A stretch of 64,000 nt of DNA from Stichopus chloronotus (lineage: Eukaryota; Echinodermata; Holothuroidea; Aspidochirotida; Stichopodidae): the NCBI GenBank assembly GCA_021234535.1, contig CM037836.1, positions 18,769,111-18,833,110 of the forward strand. Direction: 5' to 3'. Numbering within the stretch: position 1 is the first letter of the stretch; every line of letters begins with the position of its first letter. The notes below the pieces were generated by a model. The model did no database searches. It saw only the letters and a program-made list of their open reading frames with translations, and was not told where the DNA came from. Positions 48,601 to 62,388 of the stretch are shown piece by piece. The position numbers and the translations under genes are program-made.

Positions 48601-51600
48601 CTAACCACAATGCAAGTACACACATCTTTCAAACCAGCAGCAGCCATTTAGTCCCAATTCTTTAATATTGCAGTTAACAATCAATTCACTTCTAAGAGGG
48701 GTGAGTCAATGACACAGTTTAATCCTTAGTGCTTTTTTCAAGGGACAATAGGTTCAGTAAACTCCTTGTATAGGGGCAAACAAATTCAGGTTAGTGAGTT
48801 TGATGAAAAGATTTGGTCAGAGAGAATCTTACTTGAAGCTTCCCTCACCACAAGCAAAGGTTGAGGATGAGGAGAATGGAAGACTATAGACTTTACTTAG
48901 GTCACTGCCCACATCAATCGCTTGGAATCAATCAAATCTTCTTACATACTAATTATAGTAACCTTTTTATGAGAACTGACTTAAAGAAGCAGTGAATCTT
49001 AACATGTTAAATGTATTTTGTTCACAAAAGATGATAATGCTAAGCAGGGCTTATCCTCTTTCAAATCCATAATCAGCCTATAGCAACCTTACAAGAGTTA
49101 GGAGACAGTCTTGCAGGGAATTCAGGTGTAGCATAGTCTGTCATATACCAACATTCATGAGACCATCACTCCGTTACATCAAGTGGGCCAGAGCAAAATT
49201 TTTAGATTTAGCTGGTCAACTGAACCATCCCCCACCTACCTCCCCCCCATAATTTTCAAATTATTGCAGTAAGACTTAACTGACAGGGTTCACGCTGTCC
49301 CCTTGATTTTGCATTATTTACCACTATGGGGAAAGACAATTGAAAATTCATACCCCAGGTCCCATTGGTTTGGGCTTTGCAAACTGTGCGAAAAATAGAT
49401 TATCTGACTATATTTCTTTTTTTTTGGTAATGCCCAATATGATACTAAATCATACTAAAGGTAAGTTCAAGAAGGGCCCATGACATCAGGTTCGTGCTTC
49501 CAATTTTTCCTTTATTTCACAGGTCTACAGGAGAGGACCAACTTGATGACAGAGAAATGTTGGTGTTCAGTGAGACTGAGACTATATTTAACGTGTTATA
49601 TGGATTACAAAAATGCTGACAGAGAATAAAGATATTAAGCACTAGTCACAAAATCTCTGACCTGTTAATTTTAAAGGCCAGACAGCCTCCGTCCAAAAGT
49701 TTCAGGACAGTTATTGCTTGTAACAGAAATATACCTAGCTCAGAATTTCTACTGGAATAGATATCAATGACTTAACTTTGTGGATCACACAAGAATTGTG
49801 TCAACCTCCCCTAAAAAATAACTATTAATGACACGTACGCTTGGATTAATTGGGTGAAAAAAAAACAATATTTTGCATATCTGTTGCCGACTGGATAAGC
49901 CAAAAAAAACTTGTCTCTCACTGCAACAAACGTTCAGAGATCCATGGTTCGGTATAATTAAGACAACACTAATAATGTGAGGAATCATTGTACTTACTTC
50001 CCACACTGTATTCACAATGTTACTGTTATACAGTATAATATACCAGTTTACATTCTGAGCCACCATCAGCTTTATACTTCTGCATGATGTATTTACTTAT
50101 TTTTTCTTTTTGGTTAGTTTTACAATTCATTACACCTTTGAACCTGATAACCAACCTCAAGTAAACAATGACACTTAGCAATTATTGACTAAATGCTGAG
50201 ATTCATTGTCATATATCTCACTGAGATTTAAAACAAGCTGATACAACTGTACTAGGGAGAGGAGCTGAGCTATTGTCAGATCTGTTTTTGAGCATTTCCC
50301 TTCCTAAAAAATATAGAAGTTCACAACAAAACAAGACACTTTTTACATTTGTACGTTTTTTTCTTTTGAAATTTACAAGCACTTTCATGATTTCCTTCGA
50401 TTTAGTCTTTGTAGTCTTTTTTTTCTCTACTTTCTTTATTTTTTGGCCACAGCACTTTCTATAGTTATTCACATATCAATTATCATCACATGCATTGTTC
50501 CTAAAACACATGAAATATTAACTACCACTAACAACCATCACAACTAATCAAACTTTTCTGTAATTTCTGATTTACTTTGAATTGATAATACTTACAAATG
50601 CTTTTATTCCTTATGTTCAAATAAAATAAGTCACTCCATTTAAAAAAAAAAAAAAAAACAGGAAAGGGATGTTTGCCTCTTGGTGCCATGAAAGAATCCT
50701 CCGTGTCTTGCATAGTCTGAGTATGTCTTTTATTTCTATTGATGGTGCTAAGCTTCTGAATCAATACCACCATTGCCTCCACCCTCTCCTGAAGGTGTAC
50801 GGCACCTTGATTCATCCATCTGCCTGACCACCTCTTACCTATACTAGTACTACTACTACTGCATAGTGTACACAGGGTGTATGTCTCATTCATGCTAAGT
50901 CAGCACAGTGCAGTATAAAAGACTTATGCAGAAACACTGTCTCTGAAGAAAAAACCCATAAAACAATTTATTTCACAATGTTTTACTATTCCTACAACCA
51001 GAACTTGACTTTTAAAATGTTCTACTCACCAATTTTTCTTCATTAATCCATTAGATCCAGTCCAAGAATTTACAATATAAATCCTAGTGTATGTTATTAT
51101 GACCCAGTGCAATGTCCGATTCCTACGTTTGTAGGTTGTTACTTGACTACGGCCAAGCAGAGTTTGGTTCAAATTGTTCATAGTATCTCCACAGGGGGTT
51201 ATGAGGAGGCGGAGCTTATTTTTTTGGGCTGTACAACTATGATGATAGGGAGATTGTACATGGGTATGTACCATTGAAGTATACATACAGACAGTGGCTT
51301 TTTTCAAATGCAAACAAATCCCTACAGCATTTGGTTGGTAAAAATTTAGTTCTTTGGTGATTGAAAAACTGCATGATACTTCAAGGTGAACTGAACTTGA
51401 CAAGAAGTTGGCATATAATTTTCAGACATAGCAAGTTTACAGGGCTGGAATTTTCTTGGAAGAATGGTCTGCAAGTTGATAGAAACCAAGAAATATTGGA
51501 AAGCAAGTGAGAAATTCTGTCAATATATCACTGAGTGCCTTTAAAACTCCTTGAAACACTGATTTTGAGGGAGACTTCACAAGAAGAATTTGCTTAATGT

Positions 51601-54600
51601 CAGCAAATTTAAGTCTGAAACTGTAAAAATGAACACAATGTGGGAGAAATTTCATTTGTGTCATTCATGATGCTTACAGGTGAGGAGGTAAAATGATAAA
51701 TGAAAGATGTTCTAAGGATCTACAATTTGAAAGATGTCCTGGTCCTTTTGCAATGTGGATCTGATGATAAGGGGTATGGTAATTGAAATTTGAGGAAAAG
51801 AAGGGGAGAGAAACTACGAATTGAGACTATGATGGAGGGGTTGAAAATCATTACCAATGATCAGACAAGTGAATTAACACAACATTACAAAGTTGTTATT
51901 ATTTTGTGCATGAAGTTCCATCACTTACACTCCTGTGTTCAAGTAATATTGACTTTCTCAAACCACACACTGGTAATGTAGGGTCAAGAAATGGCCTAAA
52001 CGGAAGAAACTTTCTTAAGCTCTTTTTTTTCTGCAGATGAACGACCGAAAACAAAGTTTAATTTCAAGCATGGTTTCACATCATATGCTTGTTACTGGCA
52101 TATCTTTCAAATCTCTTGTGTTTGATTTGAGTTTTGTAAAAAGTTCTGTTGGATGTCATTAATCCCCAGTGGTTCAAAGTTTTCCCCAAAGTTGACACCT
52201 TCATGCTTAACTGGAAATGGTCATGCCTATCAATTATGTTTTGGAAACAATGTCAAGTTCAGTTGGTAATTATGCCGTTTATCGAGTGAGAAAACAATGG
52301 TACAACTTAAAATTTATGGAAAAAGAAAGGAGAGGATGGGAGGGGAAGATGGAGGGACACATCAGTAGTGGAACAACATCACCACAGACAAAAGGAAAAA
52401 AAAAACACAGAAGAATGAAAATGTACCCTTTAGTGAAAACAAAGCCCTGAATTATTTCCACTTCTTCACTCCTAGTTTTCATTTCAGTTTGCAGGAATTT
52501 TGATTTTCACAAACAATTATCCATGCCCATTATCTTTCGTTGTCCGTGGTTACATAATCAAAAGGTTAAGTTCAAGTACAACCCTTATGGTAGTCTTACT
52601 AAGACCCTAGTAATGTAGTATCGCATGCACCGTGCTTCTTTTGTACGGAGCTGACTGCACCCTCTGCTGTTCCTTGCTGAGTTCTACTTCACACTAGGGT
52701 CTTGTATATTTGTAACCAACTATCTTAACTTTTTCTTTATTTTATGGCCATTTTGCTTCAAAAATGTGAGGAAACCAATCTGATTTGGTAAATTTATAAT
52801 TCACACCCTAAAATTTCATGTTTACTTAGGATTTCTTCTGTCAGAACAACCAACCAGGGTGAACAGTGAACGAGCAATTCGCTGTGACTGTGTGAGCGCT
52901 CACAAGCGACTTTGTTATATGAATAACGTTTGAGTGTTTTGCCCATGGTTTACACCCTATTTTTGACAAATGTCCAAGGCATTTGTATTGAACAGATCCT
53001 CGGACATGCATAACTCTATTGGGTTCGTGTGTAAATATCTGATGAACGAGACTCTGTTAGAATAGCAACGTGATGGGTGTGGAAACACGAGAGAGAGAAA
53101 GAAAATTACAACTGTCTCGACCTAGACTACGCTTATGGTGACCAAATGGGCATTGGTGACTTTCGGTTTTACTGAAGGACAGATTGCTTTTTAAAGGTAT
53201 TTGATTTTGATGACAGTTTGTTCATTCCCCCCTCCCCCCCCGCCTTTTTTAGAAGTTGGTCCTTCCTCTGTGAACTTCCCAGTCATCCCTCTTGCAGACC
53301 TCCATCCTACAGTGCCCAAGATGATATTGAAGAAGATGCGACTAAGCAACATTTCCTAAACTTACTTGGGCAACAGATATGATACTTTCTTGGGCAGATG
53401 CTAGGCAGAAGAATCCCATCAAGTTGAGAAGATATTGCCACACCCAAGGAGGTTCCTTCTAGAACCTCGTTGGTCACAGGGACAAGCGGATTTTATACTG
53501 ATGACGTCTCTCCTCACGCACAACAGGAAACGTAACATTTGCTTTCTGTGCTTAATCTCTCTTTGTGTATGTGATAAATGGTAATTCACCCTGCTGGCCA
53601 AAAAGAAAGGCGTGCTACTTGAGACCCCCTTTCAAGCAGACTTCCTTAACAAATTGTAATCTTGTAGAATTTGGGACGGAAACATAACAAGGACTTCTGA
53701 AGGGAATAGCTGTTGTTATGAAAGATTCATGATGATTCAGGACCTAGATAAAGCCTAGCATTTACCCCCTTCCCCCCTCCCAAATATTTGCTCCAAAATA
53801 AGTCGTCTTTTGAATCGTCAACCTCACTTTGGACATGCCTGTTGACTTTGCATGAAAAAGAAACAAGACTTCCTGCCATTCTTGTCATTAGGACATACTG
53901 TCAACCTCTGACAAAACTTGGCATCGATAACTTACAATTTTACCAACACTGTGAAGAAACATCTGACTTCATGATGAATTGAAAGTCATCAGTAATTGCC
54001 ACCTCTGAGGCCAAGTTTGAGCCAATGATTTTGTCTAAAGTCCTCTGCATTTGTGGAAGAAGTCCTGTTTTTTCTTCTTCTTCTTCTTTTTTTTTTCATA
54101 AGTGCCAATGTGGTCCTGCCTAATATACAATTCATATTGTAACGGACCGTGACTCTGATGGCTCCAACTCTGAGGAATTTATTTGGAACAAATGTGATGG
54201 AAATTTGGAAAATTTGAATCATTTGAGTCACTTTTCCAATGGAGATAAACACAGCAGGAAGCTAGTACATAGTGGATGTTGTTTGAAACTGTAGACAACC
54301 CTTGATTTTTTAAGAACCAACTTATTTCCTCCTTTTTAAATTATATCAATGGAATCCGCAGCTGACACACTTACCCTTATACACAGTTTTTTTTTTTTTG
54401 AAAACCTGAATTCGATCAATCTTAATTAACGTTTCAAGAATCCCCTTGCAATTTTTCATGACGGTGATTACAAAGGTTTTTACTAAGGAAATGAACATTG
54501 TACAAACAAAAAATTGGAATCACACATGTTTAATACTAACAAACACATCCAACTCACATTGTAGAAATAAACATCAACATAATGGCAACTCAGTTTCCCA

Positions 54601-54990
54601 AAAAGTCCCAATGCATGACACTGTATTAACTGTTGACTTTATAGCTGCCATGTTTAGGACTGTTTAAGGATATCTTTTTCAGCTCTTGACTCTATTGATA
54701 CTTCGATGTGAGGCTATAAGAGGGAAGTTCCCATGTAATACAGCATGGAGAACAAAACACTGCTGCAATGCATCATATTTCCCAACTGGCTAAGCAAGGC
54801 CACAAAAACAAAATCCCTCAGACACATCTTCAAATAGGTTTCACAGATCGAGGTCATGTCCTTCTATGAAACTTTATACATATCCTTGTCTTATACTTCC
54901 AGCCTGTTTTTGCAGTCCACTGAAAGGCTGACACAACCAAGTGATATTTATGGACAGGGGGATATCCCTGCAGGAAACTTTCCTGTAGTA
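45661..54990. other. Long stretch without a supported gene
   Basis: About 9.3 kb of AT-rich DNA with A/T and C/G homopolymers (for example at 46021-46033, 50642-50659 and 53226-53240). The longer open frames (46805-47092, 50528-50893 and 51026-51403, all minus) carry no family motif and lack consistent splice context. I see no RNA gene. Confidence 0.4.
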
Positions 54991-55235
54991 CAGATCTGGA
55001 CAACCTACAGCTGGCGGCCGCGCGCGGTCCGCCGGTGACTTTTTGCGGCCCGCGAGGTGCCTTAAGAAAAAGAAAAAACTCGTCAGTGCCAGGCGGCTCA
55101 TTGAGGGCTGCAAGGTAGGCGGCCTTTATTTCTCCATTATTTATCAATAACACTATATTGTTGTTGTGAATGAAGATATACAATATTTTATTCCCCATAT
55201 TTGGCCCATTCAGTCAAAAAGGTTGCCCACCCCTG
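54991..55235. mobile_element. hAT-type non-autonomous element, GC-rich core
   Basis: The ends are inverted: CAGATCTGGACAACCT at the left and AGGTTGCCCACCCCTG at the right, whose complement is CAGGGGTGGGCAACC. The CAG-GGTGGGCAACC terminus is characteristic of hAT-superfamily elements found in many animals. The core has an unusually GC-rich stretch (55012-55057, GGCGGCCGCGCGCGGTCC). I found no clear 8-bp duplication in the flanks. Confidence 0.6.
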
Positions 55236-56998
55236 CCTTTCTTGCAAACATTATACTGGCTCTTATGATTTGAAATTTAACAATGCTTACACTGTTTTCT
55301 GCTTGTGGAACTCTTACAACCGGCCTCAATTATTCCTTCACATTAATTTTAGAACTATAAGTAACAAAAGGGTTAAAGTTTAAATCAGTACTGATTATCT
55401 ACTGAATGACACTGGAACTGCAACCTGACAGAGGGATCGGGGGGGGGGGCAGATTGCATTTAAGTTTCTCTCCCATGTAGCTTTCCTTTGTCCGAATTTT
55501 TCTTTCAAATTTGGGTATTAACATCACAAAACAATGAACTCATAATACACAATTTCTCTTCCTACTATTGCACGCATCCTTCCAAATTTTTTTCTGTAAT
55601 ACCATGGCTAAGCATACCCTCCACTCCTCTCCCCCCTCCAAGAAAATATTTAATCACAATGTCTCTACCTAGTTTACATATAGAAGATGCAGGATTTTGC
55701 CCCCTGTGTCATATGTGTCATATGAAGAAACATGGCACCCCTTCATGGACCTTTACAGCTTTAGTACTGAAAGTGGTCTCCCACCTGGCTCATTCTATGC
55801 CTCCAACCAACGTATGGTGATCTAAACACAAAATTCATGGGTATTCTCAGTCAGTTTGCATCTGGTTCAAAAAATGCCCACTAAATGTTAAAACCAGTGC
55901 AATATTAGTGTAAAAAAATATTTTCTTTCATAAAAGAAGGAGAAAGGATCTGATCTCACATCCCTTTGCCGGGGATCTGAGTGTCGTCAGTTTCTCACAG
56001 AGCCCTTCCAATTTCAGTTCATCTTTGAATCTGTTCTCCACAAATCAGACTGGAAAATGAGTGTAATCAATGAAAAATATGTTGAGTTCCATGGTTTTTT
56101 TTTTTTTTTTCTCGACAAAAATGTACCTTCACTAAATAAAGCATCTGCTCATTTCACACATGTATCAGAATAAGCCAAATCTTTTGCCACCAATCAGTCT
56201 TAATACCTTCGTCATTTACGATGATAATCATGCAGGTTAAATTTCATTTCCGGGTTCAGTTGTCCACCTTTATCCACAGGTCACAGATGGCACTGTGAGG
56301 AAACCCCCATTAAAACCTCTGGCACCCTTGACGTTTGACATTCCACTACTTCCTCCATGACGAGCCATTGTGACCTGAGGCCATACCATTTCCGTGACGT
56401 CAAACAGTTATCTCACAATTGTCTCTGGGTGTTCCGACAAAATTTCTGAGCCGCTTATATGGATTTGTTTCAGAACGATGGCTCTCAGCATCATCAATTT
56501 GATACAGTCAGTTCATCGGTTCACAGCGGCTCTAAATATAGCAGTTCAAAATTCCCACAAAAACTGGTGTGTGATGATCGTATCTTCGGGGGGGTTTGGG
56601 ATTTGCATCCTGGGGAAAACTTATGATGATGTCATTTAACAGGTTTGTTATGATCGACAGGTGATTCCAAATGAATTAGATATACTTACAGCCATACAGT
56701 GTGAAAGTGTAGAAAAGCACAAACTTATTAGCATCCAGTATTTTGTATCTTTCATACATGCTAAAAAAAAAGAGGATGGGGTCAAAACTGTTGACCACTG
56801 CGCTTGAATCAAATGTTAAAGAAGTCCATGCAGAGAAAATTAACGAGAACGTGACTGTACTCAGGTAATGTTTGAAGGTATTCATATTCATACATTTATG
56901 TTTATATTCACATGAGAGGAACTAGCAGCATGTCACTACGCTACGATCAGCAGTTCAATGGCAGTAAACACACATAAACCCTCTTCATCAATACATTA
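55236..56998. other. No gene supported
   Basis: A G run at 55440-55450 and a T tract at 56094-56111. Open frames at 55488-55820 and 56394-56639 (plus) match nothing known. Confidence 0.4.
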
Positions 56999-57181
56999 TC
57001 AATCCTTTGATTGTGTACGTTCTGGAAAATCATGCACACGTTGTGGGAGAAAACCACATCGAATATCTGCGCTGTTACTACAGACTCTGCAACATGCGTT
57101 ATCATCGGGTGTTCGGGTACCTGACAACGATGTCCGAGACCCCGTTCTGGAACTGCCACCAAGATCCCAATTTTCACTAAG
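56999..57181 (-). other. Protein-like stop-to-stop frame, unidentified
   Basis: A 60-codon minus-strand frame between TAA and TGA reads LSENWDLGGSSRTGSRTSLS, GTRTPDDNACCRVCSNSADI, RCGFLPQRVHDFPERTQSKD. The patch is CG-rich compared with its surroundings, and a TTAG acceptor-like sequence lies at its start. It has no ATG and I do not recognise it. It could be an exon of an unseen gene or chance. Confidence 0.25.
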
Positions 57182-58102
57182 TTACGAAAATTGTACGAGT
57201 GCCAGAAATAAGCATGCATGAAACTATGAGCACTCAATGGTGCATGCCTGTAGGTAAGATACATGATACGTTACATTAATTTAACAGACGAAAGCCATTG
57301 TGTTCAGGACTTCACAATGATCTCCTAGCCAGAAGGAAGTTTTACATTCAGGTACCTAGGCACTCGACACTACTTGCAACGTGTCCGTCGCCTTGATAAT
57401 GCGCAGATCTGCAAACACACACACAATTGCCAGTTGAATCATGGTCAATAACGTGGTAACTGCACGCGGTGGGTTATACGAGTGAGGGACTACGCGATGT
57501 GAATTATTAGTTTCCTCGATATCGAACCGTTGAGATTTCCTTATGGACTTATTCTTCAATACCTTCTGTCAACAAAATTCAGTATAACCGACCATTTTGT
57601 TCACCATACCGACCAATGATCGATGTTATGATACTCATTCATTGCAGAGCAGTTGGAACATTTCTACTTACATCGACAACCAGGGAGGAAAGGGGGGGGG
57701 GGATTGTGTGACCATGATTACAAGCACATTAGAGTATTTAATACTAACACTGACGTATGTGCACTATGCGCTCACCATTAATGCTATTTCTGCAGGTTAC
57801 TGTAGCTGTAAGGTAAGAGCAAAATATTAAGTATCACCCTTTCCATCGTGGATCGTTAAGTACGTCTAAACTTAAGTTTAATGACGACGGGAAATGATTA
57901 CCGGTGGGAGTGGCTGAAAAATGAAAGGGAAAAAGACGATGTGAAACGTCTGTCCATACAAAGGCAGAGATGTCGGTATGTCCTCTCTAATTCATCAATG
58001 CGCACTACCTCTTTCAAATTTAATTGAAAGGAAGTTTTCAATAATGTGATCATGGTAACACATTGTATGACGAAATGTTGAATGTTCATCCCATGAGTAT
58101 AT

Positions 58103-58268
58103 GAATGTGATTGTAGGTTAGGTTGTGGAATAACTGGTGTTGATAAGACAAACACATTGGGCTAAAGTGACATTATATGGACCTATATACATATGTATGT
58201 GATTGCATTTTTGGTTGGGGAATAACTGGTGTGTTAAGACAATTTGGGCCAAAGTGACAGCATATGAG
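58103..58268 (+). repeat. Diverged tandem duplication (about 94-bp period)
   Basis: GGAATAACTGGTGT, then AAGACAA and ATTGGGC(T/C)AAAGTGACA occur twice, at about 58127-58173 and 58219-58261, each introduced by TGTGATTG. Confidence 0.75.
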
Positions 58269-60516
58269 CAATACACTCTATTGCAAATTCTATTCAGGCT
58301 GTATATTGAAGCCCTCTAGTTTTACGTGACAATCGGTGGGTAATTTTATTTTTTGTTAAAATTGACACACTGATAAATTGAAACATCCTTCGAGAACTCT
58401 TGCTTTTAATTAATATCCCGTGGATGTATATACTTTCAAGAGGTCTGGGCTCAAAAGGCAGCTTTTGTTTTGATTTCATTCACACTATTAAAAGATTGCA
58501 GAAAGGTACTACTGATATTCACCGAACGAAACTACGTCTTTCAGCATAGAAGTATATTTCTGACTGATGAACTGAAGTTTCCAGTGAGTCCATTTGACCC
58601 ACAAACCCTACTTTTTTTACTTTCTTTATGCTTTAATCACTCGATTAAATCATTTCTGCAGTTCCAGTTTGCATCATTGGCCTTTCATGTCACAATCATG
58701 TACTCGAATGTGTCATTCTCTAAAACATTCAGAGATAAAAGAATACGAAACAAACTCGTTAATCACCGGCTGTAGATTACGCTGGCGCCAGCTTTTATCA
58801 TAGCAGCCATATGTATGCTTAATAATGATCAGTAACAAAGATAAATAGGAAGGAAATTTACCCAGAAATTGTGAGTATTTATGTTCGTTCTCTTCCAAAA
58901 TATGTCCTCAAGACATTGTTGCAAGGTTAATTATTGTGACCTTTTATTCATCAATGATTATCATTAAAAATGGCATCACGGTTGTGTGCCTGTAACTACC
59001 TGGGTCATATGTACCACAGACAGTCATGATCTATGGATGGTAAAGGAAATTACAACACCCCCTACACGTAACTGATGAACGATGAGGTTCAAAAAAAAAA
59101 AAAGATGGAAGGGTTAAATGGGAGTGAGAACTTGAAAAATTCAGGAGAATACAGGGATCAAAGGAGGAGGAAATTGGACCCTCTCATTTCACTGTAAGAT
59201 TTCTTTTCCATCTTTTTTAAAAAATACCTGAAAGTTTTGTTCACCCACAGTGTAATCAACTGACCATGTAACTTATCAGACCAAGAAGGAGGAGTTGCTC
59301 ACATAGATGGTGATGGCTTTGTCAATACAGGAAGGATATTACCAGAGGTGCCACCATACAGAGAGCAGTTATGCTTTGAGATAGGAACAGACGGTTTAGG
59401 TTAATTACTTCTGTTTAAAAGTAATAGTAATACTACTTACGTCACGGTTTAATTTTGACTGAAAGTGAGTGACGTTGGGAAAATTTCCTATTCAGCAAAT
59501 TTTCTATGAGACTTCTTCCCCAACCTTAAAACATATGACTCTTGCGACTAATTTAGCAGTAAGTTGAGGCAACAATTGCTGTCAATGCCATTTTGTTTTT
59601 ACCAGCTTGAGACTGACCACTTCCCCTAAATCTCAGCTTGAGAATAATGCACATTTGTGGATTGCACACTTGTACATAGATAATATATAGGCCACCATTT
59701 GTGAAGGGTGCAGTGCTACCAACATGAGCAGGGATTCAATGAATACTGGAAGTTACCCAAAAGCTTTTTCTAGGTAAGTTTAGTCACTGATGAGAGAAGT
59801 GCGTCATGTGCCTTTGTAAATGGAAAACAGGTGCTCTCAGGCATAACCTTACAGAGAAAGCAGGAACCACAATATCAAAAGGGCAGAACCACTGAAGTAT
59901 ATCTGTTTTTGATTTTAGATCAACAACAGAGCATAGAGGTTCAAAGGTCAGAAAGTTTGGAAACACCCCATTGGTCTGTCCATAATAGGTGGGTGTCACT
60001 GACAAAGAGAGAGCCAATCGGAACAACTGTAAGATGTCAATGGTTTGTCATTCTAATAACTCATCAGTCTGTGAAGGTTACAGTGGGTGGAAAGCTTACA
60101 ACAAAAGATAAGGCCGTTGTTCATTGATTCTCTGCACTTTGACAAAAATAAAGCCATTTTAAACGAAAGAAAAACTACATGGGGAGTTCAACAGTGGGTG
60201 AGTAAGTTTGTAAATGGAGGGTGAGTTGTTGATAACAGGACGTTTAAATGGTGAGCTAATGACCCCAAAGTGAAGCTAAAATGATGACACTCAGTCATGG
60301 AATCCTGACAAATGCCTTCTTTATACTCTTTTGGGTAAAAAAAAACAGCAGATATGCAACATTTACGCAGGATGCCAAAACTCTAAGCTTTTTGCTCAAG
60401 CCAAAAAAGAAACAAACTCTTTTCAAAGAAACAAGCTACTTTTCTGATCAATATAAATACAGCAAAAAAGGACAAACAAAATTCATCCAAAAACAGCACT
60501 GAACGCAGGAATGTAA
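58269..60516. other. No gene supported
   Basis: AT-rich; open frames at 58470-58803 and 59784-60127 overlap on both strands without motifs. Confidence 0.4.
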
Positions 60517-60726
60517 GCAAAATCTGGTGGTCCGCTGGTGGCCACTATGGCCGACGGTCAGCCGTCAGAGACCCGCTGGTTTGACACAGAAGTGCATAAT
60601 GGGAAGGCAGTTTTGAACCGATCAGCATCATGCCCATTCGAGGACCGTCAGCGAGCCACCTGACATTTCTCCGACGAACCGCCAAGAGGCCAACAGCGGG
60701 CCGTCCGAGGACCGACCAAATTTTGC
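60517..60726. mobile_element. GC-rich foldback/MITE (about 210 bp)
   Basis: The left end GCAAAATCTGGTGGTCCGCT and the right end, whose complement is GCAAAATTTGGTCGGTCC, are inverted repeats that continue inward (GCTG(G/T)TGGCC). The inside is full of CCG/CGG and GTCGG words, far above the local GC level. No coding capacity; the family is unknown. Confidence 0.6.
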
Positions 60727-61834
60727 CATCAGGGGATGATGTCGCGTATGTCAGATTGCTCTTTTTGGGGGGGGGGCCTTAAAGCTGGAATATGAGTTGT
60801 ACTGGCAATCGCCTGGTCATCCATCTTTGATCTTCGTCAGTATTTCAGGGAAGAGAATGTGAGGGAAAAAGGTCACTTGTCACAAAATCCGAAAGAGAAA
60901 TATGCACTCACGTCCCAGATATTTGAATGGGAAAATTGTCTCAACATTTTTGTTTTCCCTACAAAATTCAGACTCCCCGAGAGAGCGTAGCAGTCAATCG
61001 CTGTTACTTGAAAATCAAGCAGACCAATGGGAGTGGATACGAATATTCGTTTATACAAAAAATGGTGAATCTAAACAATATTTTCTTGCAGTGGCTATGA
61101 CATATTCAGCTGGATTTGACTTTCATTGACAAATTTTTCAACTCACATTCCAGCTTTACAGAATATACCATCTGAAGATTTATGAGATGCTTTGGAAAGC
61201 TACAGTATTACAACTCCATCATCAGATTGGCAGAGCAAAAATATGCAGGACAAAATAGCAAAATTTGCACCTACTGATACCAAGCAAGTTTACAATTTTA
61301 TTAGCATCTGAAGCCATCTTGTCCAGTGTTCTGGGACCAATGTATGATAAAATTCCAAAACATCTGTACATTTTTATTCTTAAAAGAGATTCACTGGTTA
61401 AAGAATTAAATGAAAGTAGGGAAGCCTCTCTTTCTGTACAGGTGAAATCCAGACTCAATAGCACCTTCAGTTTGAACGTTTTGAATTTTTTACACAAATT
61501 TCAGTTTCAGTTGTACATTGCATTGTGGGAAATGTGATGTCATACCAGTCATAATGATGAACATCCTTGGCACTTTTTTTTTTTCTAAATCTAGACTGCC
61601 TCAAAAGAGACATATCAACTTTAGGACTTAAGACCATTAATTTCATTTCAAGTTCAGCCTAATCTACACACCCAATGTAATTTTCACAGCTGTCAAATTT
61701 CAAGGTTAAATATTTCAATGAACAACAAAGGCTTTATAAGTGTAATTTGTCACTGGGTGTCAAACATTTTGTGAGCTTGAGGCAACTGGAAATGTTTCTT
61801 GACTGAGGCAGTCGATCTTCAAACATCAATATCT
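60727..61834. other. No gene supported
   Basis: A G run at 60768-60777. Overlapping open frames at 61222-61537 on both strands are not protein-like. Confidence 0.4.
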
Positions 61835-62312
61835 CGAGTTATGAACATGCTATTAGAGTGGGGATTCAGGTGTTTAAAGTGAGAATATTCTCTATTACAT
61901 GAGATCTTCAAGAAGTGACACGAAATATTCCGAGTTATGAACATGCTATCAGAGTGGGGATTCAGGTGCCTAAAGTGAGAATATTCTCTATTAAATGAGG
62001 TCTTCAAGAAGTGACACGAAATATTCCGAGTTATAACCATGCTACTAGAGTGGGGATTCAGGTGCCTAAAGTGAGAATATTCTCTTTTATTTGAGATCTT
62101 CAAGAAGTGACACGAAATATTCCGAGTTATGAACATGCTATTAGAGTGGGGATTCACGTGCCTAAAGTGAGAATATTCTCTTTTAAATGAGATCTTCAAG
62201 AAGTGACACGAAGTATTCCGAGTTATGACCATGCTATTAGAGTGGGGATTCAGGAGCCTAAAGTGAGAATATTCTCTTTTAAATGAGATCTTCAAGAAGT
62301 GACACGAAATAT
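61835..62312 (-). repeat. 96-bp minisatellite, five copies, open on the minus strand
   Basis: Unit starts CGAGTTATGA at 61835, 61931, 62027, 62123 and 62219; each is exactly 96 bases, with a few substitutions per copy and no indels. Because 96 is a multiple of three, the minus strand stays open: each unit encodes 32 residues, with REYSHFRHLNPHSNSM and ITRNISCHFLK as the core. The frame runs upstream past 62312 to a TAG near 62388 with no ATG, and it ends just left of the array. It could be a coding repeat exon, but an array of period 3n is open by chance fairly easily. Confidence 0.9.
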
Positions 62313-62388
62313 TCCTTTCACAATGTCGATAGTAGTCCAGTCCTGGCAGACTGGGGCAGAGACAGGCCTTTAACAGAGGCTTGAAGTC

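Noticed and set aside
50528..50893. 121-codon minus frame
   Set aside because: Crosses an A tract translated as poly-Phe and shows no known domain.
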